Assembly: GCF_014191375.1 (NCBI RefSeq)
Contig: NZ_JACHWN010000015.1
Coordinates: 1-52,279, forward strand
DNA length: 52,279 nt
From: Mesorhizobium sp. RMAD-H1
Lineage (GTDB): Bacteria > Pseudomonadota > Alphaproteobacteria > Rhizobiales > Rhizobiaceae
Direction of reading: 5' to 3'
Shown here: piece after piece, positions 1 to 8,244 of the stretch
How the letters are laid out: every line of letters starts with the position of its first letter
Numbering within the stretch: position 1 is the first letter of the stretch
Translations under genes and position numbers: made by a program
Notes under the pieces: model-generated
Database searches by the model: none
What the model saw: only the letters and a program-made list of their open reading frames with translations
What the model was told of the DNA's origin: nothing

Positions 1-3000
1 GCCGGTGGCCTCCAGCCAGTTCTGGTTGGCGCTGAAGGCGTCGCCCTGCCAGACGCCGTCGCCGCCGTCGATCGTGCCGTTGCCGGCATTGTTGTCGCCG
101 TCCCAGAAGCTGAAGGCGCCGAGCCCGTTGGTGTTGACGAGGTTGATGCGGCCGGCCATCGCCGTCTGCACATAGAGGCCGGCGGGGATCGTGCCGGCCA
201 CCAGACTGCCGCTCTTCGTGCCGGTATATTCGATCAGCCCGTAGACGCCGCCGGGGTCGAAGCCCGAGCCCGAGACGTTGAGCGTGGCGCCGCCCAGATC
301 GACATCGCCGGTGACGTCGATCAGCAGGCCGTCGGGATCGGTATTGGGCGTGGTGCCGAAGGCGTAGTCGAGGTTCGCCCCCGAGGCGAGCGTCAGGTTG
401 CCCTTGATGTCGAGCGCGCTGGGGCCCAGCGTCGCGTCGTTCTGTGACAGGAGCCTGCCGCCGGAAGCCACCGACACGGCGCCGCCCAGCGTGCCCGCGC
501 CCGTCAGCGTCGCGCCCGACGCCACCGAGGTGGCCCCCGTCGCCGCCGACTGGTCGCCATTGACCACAAGCGTGCCCCCCGAAACCGTCGTCGTCCCCGT
601 ATAGCTGTTGGCGCCCGAAAGCGTCAGCGTGCCGGCATTCGCCTTGGTAAGGCCACCGGTGCCCGAGATCACGCCGGCAAAGCTCGAGCTCGTCCCCGTC
701 GCCTGGTCGACCGTCAACCTGCCCGCGCCGAGCCTGATGCTGGCCGTGCCCGCCGTGCCCGGGCTGGCAAGCCCCGATACCGTCTGGTCGAAACCGGCCA
801 GATCCGCCGTCGCACCGTCGGCGACCGTCAAAAGCCCCGAGCTGAACGCACCGGCAGCCCCCGCCGCAGCCGTCCCGCCATTGACCGTCAGCCCGCCCGA
901 AAACGTGTTCGCACCAGAAAGCGTCAGCGTCCCCGCGCCCACCTTCGTCAGCGTCCCCGCGCCGGAAACCACGTTCCCCGCCGCCGTCGCCACATCAAAC
1001 CCGGCCGTGTCAACAACCATCCCACCAGACGCTATCTCAAATTGCGAACCTGTGAACCCGGAAATGAAATTGGTGCTGCTGGCGAGTGCACGCAATACAC
1101 CACCGTCGAAGGTGACCTTCGTCGTGCCGGTGCCGGCGCCCTTCGTCAGAGATACAGTCTCCAGAACACCGGCGCCGCTGGCGCCGCCATTGACGGTGAG
1201 CGTGCCGGAAGCGGCGCCGCTGACGGACAGGTTCACGCCACCCTTGGCGGTTGCGATACCGCCATTCTCAATCGAGAGCTTACCGGTTCCGGCATTGCCT
1301 ATCGTAAGCGTTTGGCCGATCGTCCATCGGGAAGCCGCACCACCCGCACCCGTTCCGGAAATAGTCGCCTGTCCCTTCGCTCCCGCCGCATCGCCAATGC
1401 GGGCGGTGGTATTGCTTGTCAGCGTACCGCCGCTGACGACCTCCAGCGTGCCGTCGGCGCTGTTCTTCGCACCGATGCCGAGATAATTTGTCGTGAGCGA
1501 GCCGCCATTCTTGATGGTCATGCGGCTGGTTGAAGCGGCACTATCGGCGTCGGCAACGGTCATGTTGCCTCCGACCTTGACCGTGCCTCCATCAATATCG
1601 AGCGTCCCGTTACCCGAGTTGCCGACACGCAGATCGCCGCCGGTCGTCCATCTGGAGTCGACGCCGGTAACCGTGACCGCGCCTTTCGATCCCGCAGCAT
1701 GTGCAATGGTGGAGAGGCCGCTTCCGCTTGTTAATGTGCCTCCGCTTTCTATGGTTATGGAATTTATCGCGGTGCCATTGGCGATGTTGCCCACCACGAG
1801 AGCGCCGCCTACCGTCACCTCGCCCTGGTTATCGATCGTTAGATCACCCTTGGCCGCGGCTCCATTGTAGCCGGCATAGAGCGCCCCCGTTATGCCCCAC
1901 AGCGAGCCTGCCCCTGAGACGAGGACGGTTCCGGATCCCCCGCCGCCAAAAGCCGTATTCGCCTGATTGCCGCCGAGAAAGGCGTCTCCGGTCGACGTCA
2001 CCATGCCGCCGCTCAATATATTCAGCGTCCCGGCCGCGCGATCGCCAACGGAGGTATAACCGCTGGTCACGACCATCTCGCCATTGTTCTGAACGGTCAG
2101 AGTGCCCTTGCCGGCGTTGCCGATGCCGACATTTGACGCGCTGGTCCATTTCGAGCCGGTGCCGTCGATCGTCACGGTTCCCTCGCCCGAGGGGAAGTTG
2201 CCGATCGTCGTGACGCCCGCCGTATTGAGCTTGCCAGCGGTTTTGATATCGACGGAGCCGATACCATAATTGCCGACGACGGCGCCTGTGGTCTTCGTCG
2301 TGACGGTGGCGTTATTGGAAATCGTCAGCGATCCGTTCGATTTCGGGGTCGTCGCCCCGGAACTGTTCACGCTGATGTTGAGGCCCGCCATTTCCCATGA
2401 CGAGCCGTTGCCGTCAACCTTCACCGTTCCGGTGGAGCCTGCGCTCGCGGCGATCGTTGCATCTCCGGCCGTCGTCAGCTTGCCGCCGCCGGTGATGTTG
2501 AGCGTGCCCTTGCCAGAGGCAGAAGAACCCACCATGGTGTATCCGCCGTTGGTGGTGGTGACGGAGGTGCCGGCGCCATCGATATTCAGCGTGCCGTCGC
2601 CGGAATTGCCGACGATGAGCGCGATGTTGTTGTTGATCGTCCAGGTCGAGCCGCCCCTTATCGTGGCGACGCCCGTCGACCCCGCAACTTCCGCGATGCG
2701 CACATAGCTGCTGTTGGTTATCGTGCTGCCGTTCTCGACCACCAGATTGCCCGAGGCACCGGCAGCGTTTCCGACGAAAACTTTGCCGGGCGTGATAGAA
2801 GCGGCATTGAGGGTGAGGGTGCCGCCATTGACGGTCGTGTCGCCTGTAAAGGTGCTGGCACCGGTCAGCGTCAGCGTGCCTGCGCCGGTCTTCGTCAGCC
2901 CGCCAGTACCGCTGAAAGGGGAGGCGGTAGAGACATTAAAGCCGTTGCTGTCGATGGTCAGCCCGCCTGACTGAAGATTGAGCTCACCGCTCCTGAAGCC

Positions 3001-3780
3001 GCTGATGAAGTTCGTGTTGTTGGCATGCGCCTTCAGAATACCGCCATTGAAATTGGCCTGAACGCCGTTGGCAACCGTGGACCCACCGCGCTTGAGCGCT
3101 GTGGTTTCCAGCGTTCCACCACCCGACATATTCAGCGTACCCTTGCCGGCTGCCGCCCGGCCCAGCATCGTGTCCTGTATGACGACGACAGAACCGCCGC
3201 TGGTGATGTCCAGTGTGCCTGTTCCAACGGCGCCTATCACGAAAGACTCGTCCGAGCCTGTAAAATTGACGGTCCATGTGGAACCTGTCCCCGTCACCGT
3301 CGCAGCACCGGCGGAGCCGGCAAGATCGCCGATGCGGGCAATGCTGCTCGACGTCAACGTGCCGCCGCCCTCAATCCTCAGGCTGACGCCGGTACCGGTG
3401 CGCGGGACCATCGTAGCGCCCGCTAAGGCCCCGGGGGTGGCAATAATGACCGGATTTCTGGTGCTGTTATCGATATAGGCTGCCATAGAGCTGTTTGGCG
3501 CGCCATTGCTCCAATTATTTGGGTTGAACCAGTTACTGTCCTGACTGCCGTTCCAGTTCGTTGTCTGCGCGGCCGCAGGTTTCGACGCCACGAACATCAG
3601 CGCCTGGACAAGCGCAATCGCCGATGTCGTCGCCAGCGCCGCGCGGAAGAAGCGCGAGAGCCTGCCCTGCTTTAAACAGTGAAGCCGGACCTGCCCATGC
3701 GGCTGCCGTAAGCTGGCACTGGAAGAAAACAGATCAACATCAGCCACATTGCCGGTTGAAGCCCCGATGATTTGCCGCAT
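1..3780 (-). CDS. Autotransporter-like surface/secreted protein with T5SS/PEP-CTERM-type repeats (partial, C-terminus outside window)
   Basis: The minus-strand frame starting at ATG 3780 stays open for 1260 codons to the window edge; I checked it triplet by triplet across most of its length and found no stop. A GAGGGG ribosome site precedes the ATG. Residues 1-72 form an extended signal peptide with a hydrophobic core (about 43-65) ending KPAAAQ. The rest is low-complexity beta-helix sequence. About seven modules carry a G-x-G-S-x-W motif followed by IGNxGxGTLxIxxGG, the pattern of the T5SS/PEP-CTERM-associated repeat. Near residues 290-325, 940-970 and 1040-1075 there are passenger-associated repeats such as GAGTLTLSGANTFSGG. 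Tryptophan/asparagine-rich segments occur at residues 75-91 and again at the window edge. Such proteins are exported through a C-terminal beta-barrel and displayed or released. The barrel is not in the window, so type V secretion is inferred, not seen. The Val/Pro/Ala-rich frames on the plus strand are shadows of this gene. Confidence 0.85.
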   Translation of the reverse strand, partial: MRQIIGASTGNVADVDLFSSSASLRQPHGQVRLHCLKQGRLSRFFRAALATTSAIALVQALMFVASKPAAAQTTNWNGSQDSNWFNPNNWSNGAPNSSMAAYIDNSTRNPVIIATPGALAGATMVPRTGTGVSLRIEGGGTLTSSSIARIGDLAGSAGAATVTGTGSTWTVNFTGSDESFVIGAVGTGTLDITSGGSVVVIQDTMLGRAAAGKGTLNMSGGGTLETTALKRGGSTVANGVQANFNGGILKAHANNTNFISGFRSGELNLQSGGLTIDSNGFNVSTASPFSGTGGLTKTGAGTLTLTGASTFTGDTTVNGGTLTLNAASITPGKVFVGNAAGASGNLVVENGSTITNSSYVRIAEVAGSTGVATIRGGSTWTINNNIALIVGNSGDGTLNIDGAGTSVTTTNGGYTMVGSSASGKGTLNITGGGKLTTAGDATIAASAGSTGTVKVDGNGSSWEMAGLNISVNSSGATTPKSNGSLTISNNATVTTKTTGAVVGNYGIGSVDIKTAGKLNTAGVTTIGNFPSGEGTVTIDGTGSKWTSASNVGIGNAGKGTLTVQNNGEMVVTSGYTSVGDRAAGTLNILSGGMVTSTGDAFLGGNQANTAFGGGGSGTVLVSGAGSLWGITGALYAGYNGAAAKGDLTIDNQGEVTVGGALVVGNIANGTAINSITIESGGTLTSGSGLSTIAHAAGSKGAVTVTGVDSRWTTGGDLRVGNSGNGTLDIDGGTVKVGGNMTVADADSAASTSRMTIKNGGSLTTNYLGIGAKNSADGTLEVVSGGTLTSNTTARIGDAAGAKGQATISGTGAGGAASRWTIGQTLTIGNAGTGKLSIENGGIATAKGGVNLSVSGAASGTLTVNGGASGAGVLETVSLTKGAGTGTTKVTFDGGVLRALASSTNFISGFTGSQFEIASGGMVVDTAGFDVATAAGNVVSGAGTLTKVGAGTLTLSGANTFSGGLTVNGGTAAAGAAGAFSSGLLTVADGATADLAGFDQTVSGLASPGTAGTASIRLGAGRLTVDQATGTSSSFAGVISGTGGLTKANAGTLTLSGANSYTGTTTVSGGTLVVNGDQSAATGATSVASGATLTGAGTLGGAVSVASGGRLLSQNDATLGPSALDIKGNLTLASGANLDYAFGTTPNTDPDGLLIDVTGDVDLGGATLNVSGSGFDPGGVYGLIEYTGTKSGSLVAGTIPAGLYVQTAMAGRINLVNTNGLGAFSFWDGDNNAGNGTIDGGDGVWQGDAFSANQNWLEATG

Positions 3781-4109
3781 TATCCCCTCGCCCAATGCCT
3801 ATTCTCACATCCGATAAAAATCTATTTCACAATACTCCAATCACGCGCCGAATCGTGAAAAGAGCATTTTTTGCAAAATGGCTATACTGAAAAAACAGCT
3901 TTCACAATATTAATATTAGATAATTTCATTATAAATTTGACTCTGTGTCTGGATATGATGAATATATCTGTAATTGCAGATTGAAATACATACTGTCTGG
4001 AAGGCCTGTCAGCCCATCATGCGGGGATGTGAGGGTGCGATTTTCTATGCATGCATGTTTTTTATGACGAGGTGAAAGAGTAGGGTAGGGGCGATTTTCG
4101 AGGCTGAAA
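3781..4109. other. AT-rich intergenic region upstream of the autotransporter
   Basis: No gene is visible here. The stretch 3820-3990 is markedly richer in A and T than the surroundings and presumably holds the promoter of the leftward autotransporter gene. No clear -35/-10 pair could be chosen with confidence. Confidence 0.4.
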
Positions 4110-4112
4110 GTA

Positions 4113-4147
4113 TATAGCCAGCGCCAGCGGGCTATACCCTTATAGCC
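4113..4147 (-). terminator. Stem-loops downstream of the small secreted protein gene
   Basis: Three copies of a 7-base arm occur as TATAGCC (4113-4119), GGCTATA (4130-4136) and TATAGCC (4141-4147). Read on the minus strand they can form either of two mutually exclusive hairpins just after the gene ending at 4187. There is no long U tract, so a factor-independent terminator is only a possibility. Confidence 0.3.
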
Positions 4148-4186
4148 TAACCCGCTGTTTTGCGATGTACTTCAAAATGCTCGCCG

Positions 4187-4543
4187 CTATTCTGCGCAGG
4201 CGTCGTTCTTGCGGGGCTCGGCCTTGGCCGCGGCGGTTTTATCGCCCTCCTGCTGGGCCTGCACATCCTGTTGCGACGTGGCGAGATCCTTGTTCCCGCC
4301 TCCCTGCTGGTCGGCAAGCGGCATCGTCTGTCCGCTTTTCTGCACGGCATTGGGATCGGCATGCGCATGCGCCGCCTCGCCATCCGGTTTCTCAAGCGGT
4401 GCTTTGCTGCCATCCTTGGCGATCCCCGTCGTCGTGGTGCCGTCAGGCGCAGAGGTTGTCGTATCGACGCATTCGGCTGCCGCAAAGCCGCCGGAGAGGA
4501 GCAGGATCATCGTGGCGGCCATAAGCTGTGACATCGGTTTCAT
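4187..4543 (-). CDS. Small secreted hydrophilic protein
   Basis: 118 residues. Residues 1-23 are a clear Sec signal peptide (MKPMSQLMAATMILLLSG then FAAA) with cleavage expected before ECVD. The mature part is short, polar and low in hydrophobics, rich in Thr, Asp, Gln and Ala, with one Cys near each end (ECVD, NDACAE). It contains DGTTTTGIAKDG and a Gln-rich stretch (TSQQDVQAQQEG). The ATG has a good AAGGAA site 8 bases upstream. It resembles small rhizobial exported proteins that are sometimes labelled YjbE-like (exopolysaccharide-related). I recognise the style rather than a proven family, so no symbol is given. It stands alone, divergent from the solute-binding protein gene to the right. 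Confidence 0.7.
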   Translation of the reverse strand: MKPMSQLMAATMILLLSGGFAAAECVDTTTSAPDGTTTTGIAKDGSKAPLEKPDGEAAHAHADPNAVQKSGQTMPLADQQGGGNKDLATSQQDVQAQQEGDKTAAAKAEPRKNDACAE

Positions 4544-4941
4544 GGCACGGTTCCTTCATTTTATTAGATGCCGATGCAAAGCAACTGGAGTGTGACGAAA
4601 TGGTTCCAGTTAGAACGCTGATAATTATGGGCGTATTCTTCAGCGCGAGAAGGCCCGATCTTTCGGCTGCCATTCCGGGCAGGGAAAAACCTGCGGGCAA
4701 GTCCGAGCGATTGGCTGCGGCACGCCCGTAAACTATGCTGCAGCCATAGAGAAAAGTCATGTCCGGCTGGATTGCTGCTGCCATCCACCTCATCACGAAA
4801 CCGCATGGCATCATCTCGTTGTTTCATTGGTTGCCCGGTCGCGCGCTCTTGACTCGCTGCTTGCATTTACTTCTAGATGCTGTTGTCAGACATCTTACAG
4901 ATAAGGGAACGGGATGGCTGACCATCGAAAAGGAGGAATTC
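4544..4941 (+). promoter_or_regulatory. Long leader between two divergent genes; promoter region of the binding-protein operon
   Basis: About 400 bases without a convincing gene. TTGACT at 4849-4854 is a plausible -35 element, with a weak -10 (TCTAGA) 17 bases on. The candidate operator at 4883-4893 lies just downstream of it. A strong AAGGAGGAA ribosome site at 4930-4938 precedes the ATG at 4942. Nothing was recognised in 4560-4840. Confidence 0.35.
4883..4893. promoter_or_regulatory. Candidate GntR-family operator upstream of the solute-binding protein
   Basis: TTGTCAGACAT matches 10 of 11 positions of the perfect palindrome TTGTCAGACAA found in the leader of the GntR-type regulator at 8201-8211. 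The form TNGTNNNACNA is the known consensus of FadR-type GntR operators. The location, 50 bases before the binding-protein start, suits repression. Binding is inferred. Confidence 0.5.
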
Positions 4942-5766
4942 ATGAAGCTCATCGCGCATCTGGCGCTCGGTGCCGCTATGCTGGTTTCCGTTGCCACTGC
5001 CCATGCCGGGGCAACACTTGACCGCGTCATGGAGAAAAAGGCGATGGTCGTCGCCACAAACAGCGGCTGGCCGCCACAGAGCTATCTCGACGATAACAAT
5101 GAACTGACCGGCTTCGACGTCGATGTTTCGCGCGAGATCGCCAAGCGCCTGGGCGTGGAGGTCAGCTTCGAGACGCCGGACTGGGCCACGCTGACGGGGG
5201 GCCGCTGGCAGGGGCGTTATGATCTCGGCGTCGGCTCGGTGACGCCGACCAAGGCGCGCGCGAAGGTGATCGACTTCGTCGGCATCTATTATTACAGCCC
5301 CTATGTCTACGTGCTTCACAAGGACAGCAAGACCAAGTCGGTCGGCGATCTCAATGGCAAGGTGATCGGTGTGGAAACCGCCACCACGTCGGAGGATTTC
5401 ATCCGCCGCCAGCTCGAGATCGATGCGCCGGGGCTGCCGCCGATCGAGTACGAGATCGAGCCGGGCGAAATCCGCACCTTCGCCGATTCCATGCTGCCCT
5501 TCGATGATCTGCGCCTCGGCGACGGCGTCCGCCTCGATGCGGTGATCGCGCCCGAGCAGACGGCGGCGAATGCCATCAAGAACGGCTATCCCTTGCGCAC
5601 TCTCGAAGGTGAATATGCGTTCCGCGAACCGCTGGTCGTCATCGCCGAGAAGGGTGATCCGGAATGGACGGCGAAAGTTGGCGGTCTCATCGAAGAGATG
5701 AAGAAGGACGGCACGCTCGCGGCATTGACCAAGAAATGGTACGGCAAGGACTACAGCGCCGACTGA
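4942..5766 (+). CDS. Amino acid-type ABC transporter periplasmic substrate-binding protein (family 3)
   Basis: 274 residues. A signal peptide ends at ATAHA (residue 22). The mature chain begins with the family-3 pattern: MEKKAMVVATNSGWPPQSY, then GFDVDVSREIAKRLGVEVSF. This is the bilobed fold that captures polar amino acids, opines or related compounds for an ABC importer. The ATG at 4942 is chosen because it starts the signal peptide and follows AAGGAGGAATTC; the same frame is open further upstream but without a signal sequence. It heads a cluster with an FAD amine oxidase and a permease, so the ligand may be an amine or amino acid oxidised by the next gene product. The exact ligand cannot be read from sequence. 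Confidence 0.9.
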   Translation: MKLIAHLALGAAMLVSVATAHAGATLDRVMEKKAMVVATNSGWPPQSYLDDNNELTGFDVDVSREIAKRLGVEVSFETPDWATLTGGRWQGRYDLGVGSVTPTKARAKVIDFVGIYYYSPYVYVLHKDSKTKSVGDLNGKVIGVETATTSEDFIRRQLEIDAPGLPPIEYEIEPGEIRTFADSMLPFDDLRLGDGVRLDAVIAPEQTAANAIKNGYPLRTLEGEYAFREPLVVIAEKGDPEWTAKVGGLIEEMKKDGTLAALTKKWYGKDYSAD

Positions 5767-5779
5767 CCGTCTGAACATG

Positions 5780-5804
5780 GCCGGGCGGCATTGCGCTGCC
5801 CGGC
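5780..5804 (+). promoter_or_regulatory. Intercistronic stem-loop after the binding-protein gene
   Basis: GCCGGGC (5780-5786) pairs with GCCCGGC (5798-5804) around an 11-base loop, with no U tract. It lies 13 bases after the stop codon. Such hairpins often stabilise the upstream message and let the binding protein be made in excess over the permease. Confidence 0.5.
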
Positions 5805-5838
5805 TCTGCCGCACCGCCTCCATCCAAGAGCATGCGCG

Positions 5839-7119
5839 ATGTCCTATCCCGATACCTATTACAGACGCACCCTCGCCGATGAGACGGTCAGGCCGGCCCT
5901 GGCGGGAAGGGTGGAATGCGACACCGTCATCATCGGCGGCGGGCTGGCCGGCCTGACGGTGGCGTTGCAGCTCGCCCGCGCCGGCCTTTCCGTCGTCGTG
6001 CTGGAGGCGGAAAGCGTCGGCTTCGGCGCATCGGGCCGCAATGGCGGCTTCGTCAGCCCAGGCTTTGCGACAGGGAGCGACGCAATCGCCCGCATGGCCG
6101 GACCCGAAGCCGCGCGAAAGCTGCATCTTCTGTCGATCGAAGGCGCCGAATTCGTCCGCGATACTATCCGCGATCTCAATATCGTGGAAGCCGCGCCGCA
6201 GCCCGGCCTCATGAGCCTGTTGCGCTATGACGACGGCGGCAGCCTCAAGACGCATGCGGCGAAGATGGCCGATACCTATGGCTACGAGCTCGAATATCTG
6301 GACCGGGACCGCATCCGTTCGGTGCTGAAATCGGAACGCTATTTCCACGGCCTGCGCGATGGCCGGGCCTTTCACATGCATCCCTTGAATTATCTCCGGG
6401 CGGTCGCCGCCGAGATCGAGCGGCTGGGCGGGCGCATCTTCGAGAATTCCCGCGCGGTTCAGAGCGCGCTCGGGGGGGCCGAAAAGGTCATCCGTACCGA
6501 TGGCGGGCAGGTGAAGGCCCGCCGGGCCGTCTTCACCACGGGCGGCTATACGGAGCCTCTCGTCAGCCGGCTGAAGCGCGCGTTCCTGCCGATCGCAACT
6601 TACGTGATGGTAAGCGAGGAAGCGCCCGATCTCATCCGCGAAGCGATCATGACCACCGATGCGATCGGCGACAGCCGCCGCGCCGGCGATTACTACCGCG
6701 TCGTGGATGGCGGCAAGCGGCTGCTCTGGGGCGGGCGGATCACCACGCGGGCCGCGCCGCCCGCCGCGCTCGTCCGCGCGCTGCGCCGCGAGATGATCGG
6801 AACCTATCCGCAGCTCGCCCCGCTGAAGACGGAACTCGCCTGGTCGGGCCTCATGTCCTATGCGCGGCACCTGATGCCCCAGATCGGCGAGATGCAGCCC
6901 GGCGTCTGGCATTGCACCGCCTTTGGCGGTCATGGGCTCAACACCACGGCGATCGGCGGCAAGCTGGTGGCGGAAGCCATTCTCGGCCAGTCGGACCGCT
7001 ACAGGCTGTTTTCGCCTTTCGGTCTGGTCTGGGCTGGAGGGCCGGTGGGGCTCGCCGCCGCCCAGCTCACCTATTGGAAGCTGCAGGCACAAGACTGGTG
7101 GCGTGAACGAAGCGCCTGA
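5839..7119 (+). CDS. FAD-dependent amine/amino acid oxidoreductase (DAO family, PuuB/OrdL-like)
   Basis: 426 residues, the same length as E. coli gamma-glutamylputrescine oxidase PuuB. The N-terminus carries the Rossmann dinucleotide motif IIGGGLAGLTVALQLARAG (residues 31-49) and then an acidic residue at the end of strand 2 (VVLEAESVGFGASGRNGGF), which are hallmarks of this subfamily. Near the C-terminus CTAFGGHGLNTT matches the second FAD-contact region. The enzyme would oxidise a secondary or primary amine with O2, giving H2O2. It lies between a binding protein and a permease, so it probably degrades the imported compound. The start at MSYPD is chosen by family length; the upstream ribosome site (AAGAG) is weak. 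The exact substrate is unknown. Confidence 0.85.
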   Translation: MSYPDTYYRRTLADETVRPALAGRVECDTVIIGGGLAGLTVALQLARAGLSVVVLEAESVGFGASGRNGGFVSPGFATGSDAIARMAGPEAARKLHLLSIEGAEFVRDTIRDLNIVEAAPQPGLMSLLRYDDGGSLKTHAAKMADTYGYELEYLDRDRIRSVLKSERYFHGLRDGRAFHMHPLNYLRAVAAEIERLGGRIFENSRAVQSALGGAEKVIRTDGGQVKARRAVFTTGGYTEPLVSRLKRAFLPIATYVMVSEEAPDLIREAIMTTDAIGDSRRAGDYYRVVDGGKRLLWGGRITTRAAPPAALVRALRREMIGTYPQLAPLKTELAWSGLMSYARHLMPQIGEMQPGVWHCTAFGGHGLNTTAIGGKLVAEAILGQSDRYRLFSPFGLVWAGGPVGLAAAQLTYWKLQAQDWWRERSA

Positions 7120-7138
7120 AAATCAGGGACAGGCTCAC

Positions 7139-8110
7139 ATGATCGGACGATTGATACTCACCTATCCGGATGCCGCCCGCCGCACCGGTGGCCTTCTCAT
7201 CCTGGCGCTGGTCACCGCCACCCTCTATGCCCTTGGCGTCAGTTCGGCCTGGATCGGCGGGCTGCTTCCGGGGATGACGGACTGGCTTGCCGACAACCCT
7301 TCCGCCGGGCGCTTTCTGTCGGCGGCGGCCATCGCGCTGATCGCCGCGCTCAACTGGAGCCTTCTCAGTCAGCTGCCGCGCCGCCAGCAGATCGTGGCGG
7401 TGTGGGTGGAGCTCTTCGCGCTCCTGATGATGTTCTTCTACTCCTTCGACCTTTCCTTCGCATTCATCGCCAAGAAGATCGGCTTTCTCATCACACAAGG
7501 CGTCTTCACCACGCTTTATATTTCGGTGATCTCGATTGCCATCGCGACGGCGATCGCGCTGACCGGCGCGATCGCGAAACTGTCGAAGAACGGGGTCATC
7601 TACGGCCTCGCCACGTTCTACACCTCGCTTTTCCGCGGGCTGCCGCTCCTGATGCAGATCTATCTCATCTATCTCGGCCTGCCGCAGGTCGGCTATGTCA
7701 TCAGCGCCGTGCCGGCCGGCATCCTCGCCCTTTCGCTCTGCTACGGCGCCTATATGACGGAGATCTTCCGCGCCGGCATTGAGAGCATTCCGCGCGGCCA
7801 GACGGAAGGCGCGACGGCGCTGGGGCTCAATCCCGGCCAGACGATGCTCCTCGTCATCCTGCCGCAGGCGCTGCGCGTGATCATTCCGCCGACCGGCAAC
7901 CAGTTCATCGCCATGCTGAAGGATTCCTCGCTGGTTTCCGTCGTGGGTGTCTGGGAGCTGATGTATCTCGCCCGCACGCAGGGCCAGACGGAGTTCCGCC
8001 ATATCGAGATGCTGATCACCGCGTCGATGATCTACTGGATCATGTCGATGGTGCTGGAGCTCCTGCAGTCGCGCATCGAGAAGCGCTTCGGCCGGTTCAA
8101 TGCGCGCTGA
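7139..8110 (+). CDS. Amino acid-type ABC transporter permease (HisM/GlnP family)
   Basis: 323 residues, longer than the usual 220-250. The first 100 or so residues form an extra N-terminal hydrophobic region, including LLILALVTATLYALGV. The typical permease core follows from GVFTTLYISVISIAIATAIA onward. The cytoplasmic coupling (EAA) loop is seen as EIFRAGIESIPRGQTEGATA, then LGLNPGQTM and ILPQALRVIIPP. It follows the oxidase by 19 bases and is probably co-transcribed with it and the binding protein. No ATP-binding subunit is encoded next to it in this window, so the transporter needs an ATPase from elsewhere. The start at 7139 (MIGRLIL) is inferred from the end of the preceding gene. Confidence 0.9.
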   Translation: MIGRLILTYPDAARRTGGLLILALVTATLYALGVSSAWIGGLLPGMTDWLADNPSAGRFLSAAAIALIAALNWSLLSQLPRRQQIVAVWVELFALLMMFFYSFDLSFAFIAKKIGFLITQGVFTTLYISVISIAIATAIALTGAIAKLSKNGVIYGLATFYTSLFRGLPLLMQIYLIYLGLPQVGYVISAVPAGILALSLCYGAYMTEIFRAGIESIPRGQTEGATALGLNPGQTMLLVILPQALRVIIPPTGNQFIAMLKDSSLVSVVGVWELMYLARTQGQTEFRHIEMLITASMIYWIMSMVLELLQSRIEKRFGRFNAR

Positions 8111-8200
8111 CGGATTCCGCGGCTCCGTGGATCGAGGACCTCTACCGAGAACTGCCCGAAGGCAATGGGGCGCCGGCGCGGCTGCTTGACCTCACAGGAT

Positions 8201-8211
8201 TTGTCAGACAA
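8201..8211. promoter_or_regulatory. Perfect GntR-type palindrome in the regulator leader
   Basis: TTGTCAGACAA is an 11-base perfect palindrome around a central A and fits TNGTNNNACNA. It sits 34 bases before the proposed TTG start of the regulator and overlaps the region just after a TTGACC (8186-8191). It is consistent with autoregulation, and a near copy occurs at 4883-4893. Confidence 0.55.
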
Positions 8212-8244
8212 GAAGTTGCGAACAGATGCCAAGAGGTCGAAGAC

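Noticed and set aside
398-3770. Several Val/Pro/Ala-rich plus-strand frames
   Set aside because: They are the opposite-strand shadow of the continuous repeat-protein frame on the minus strand, which has a start site, a signal peptide and family motifs.
4873-7092. A 739-codon minus-strand frame
   Set aside because: It is antisense to the solute-binding protein and the FAD oxidase, both of which have clear domains; its own translation is Arg/His/Gly-rich and resembles no family.
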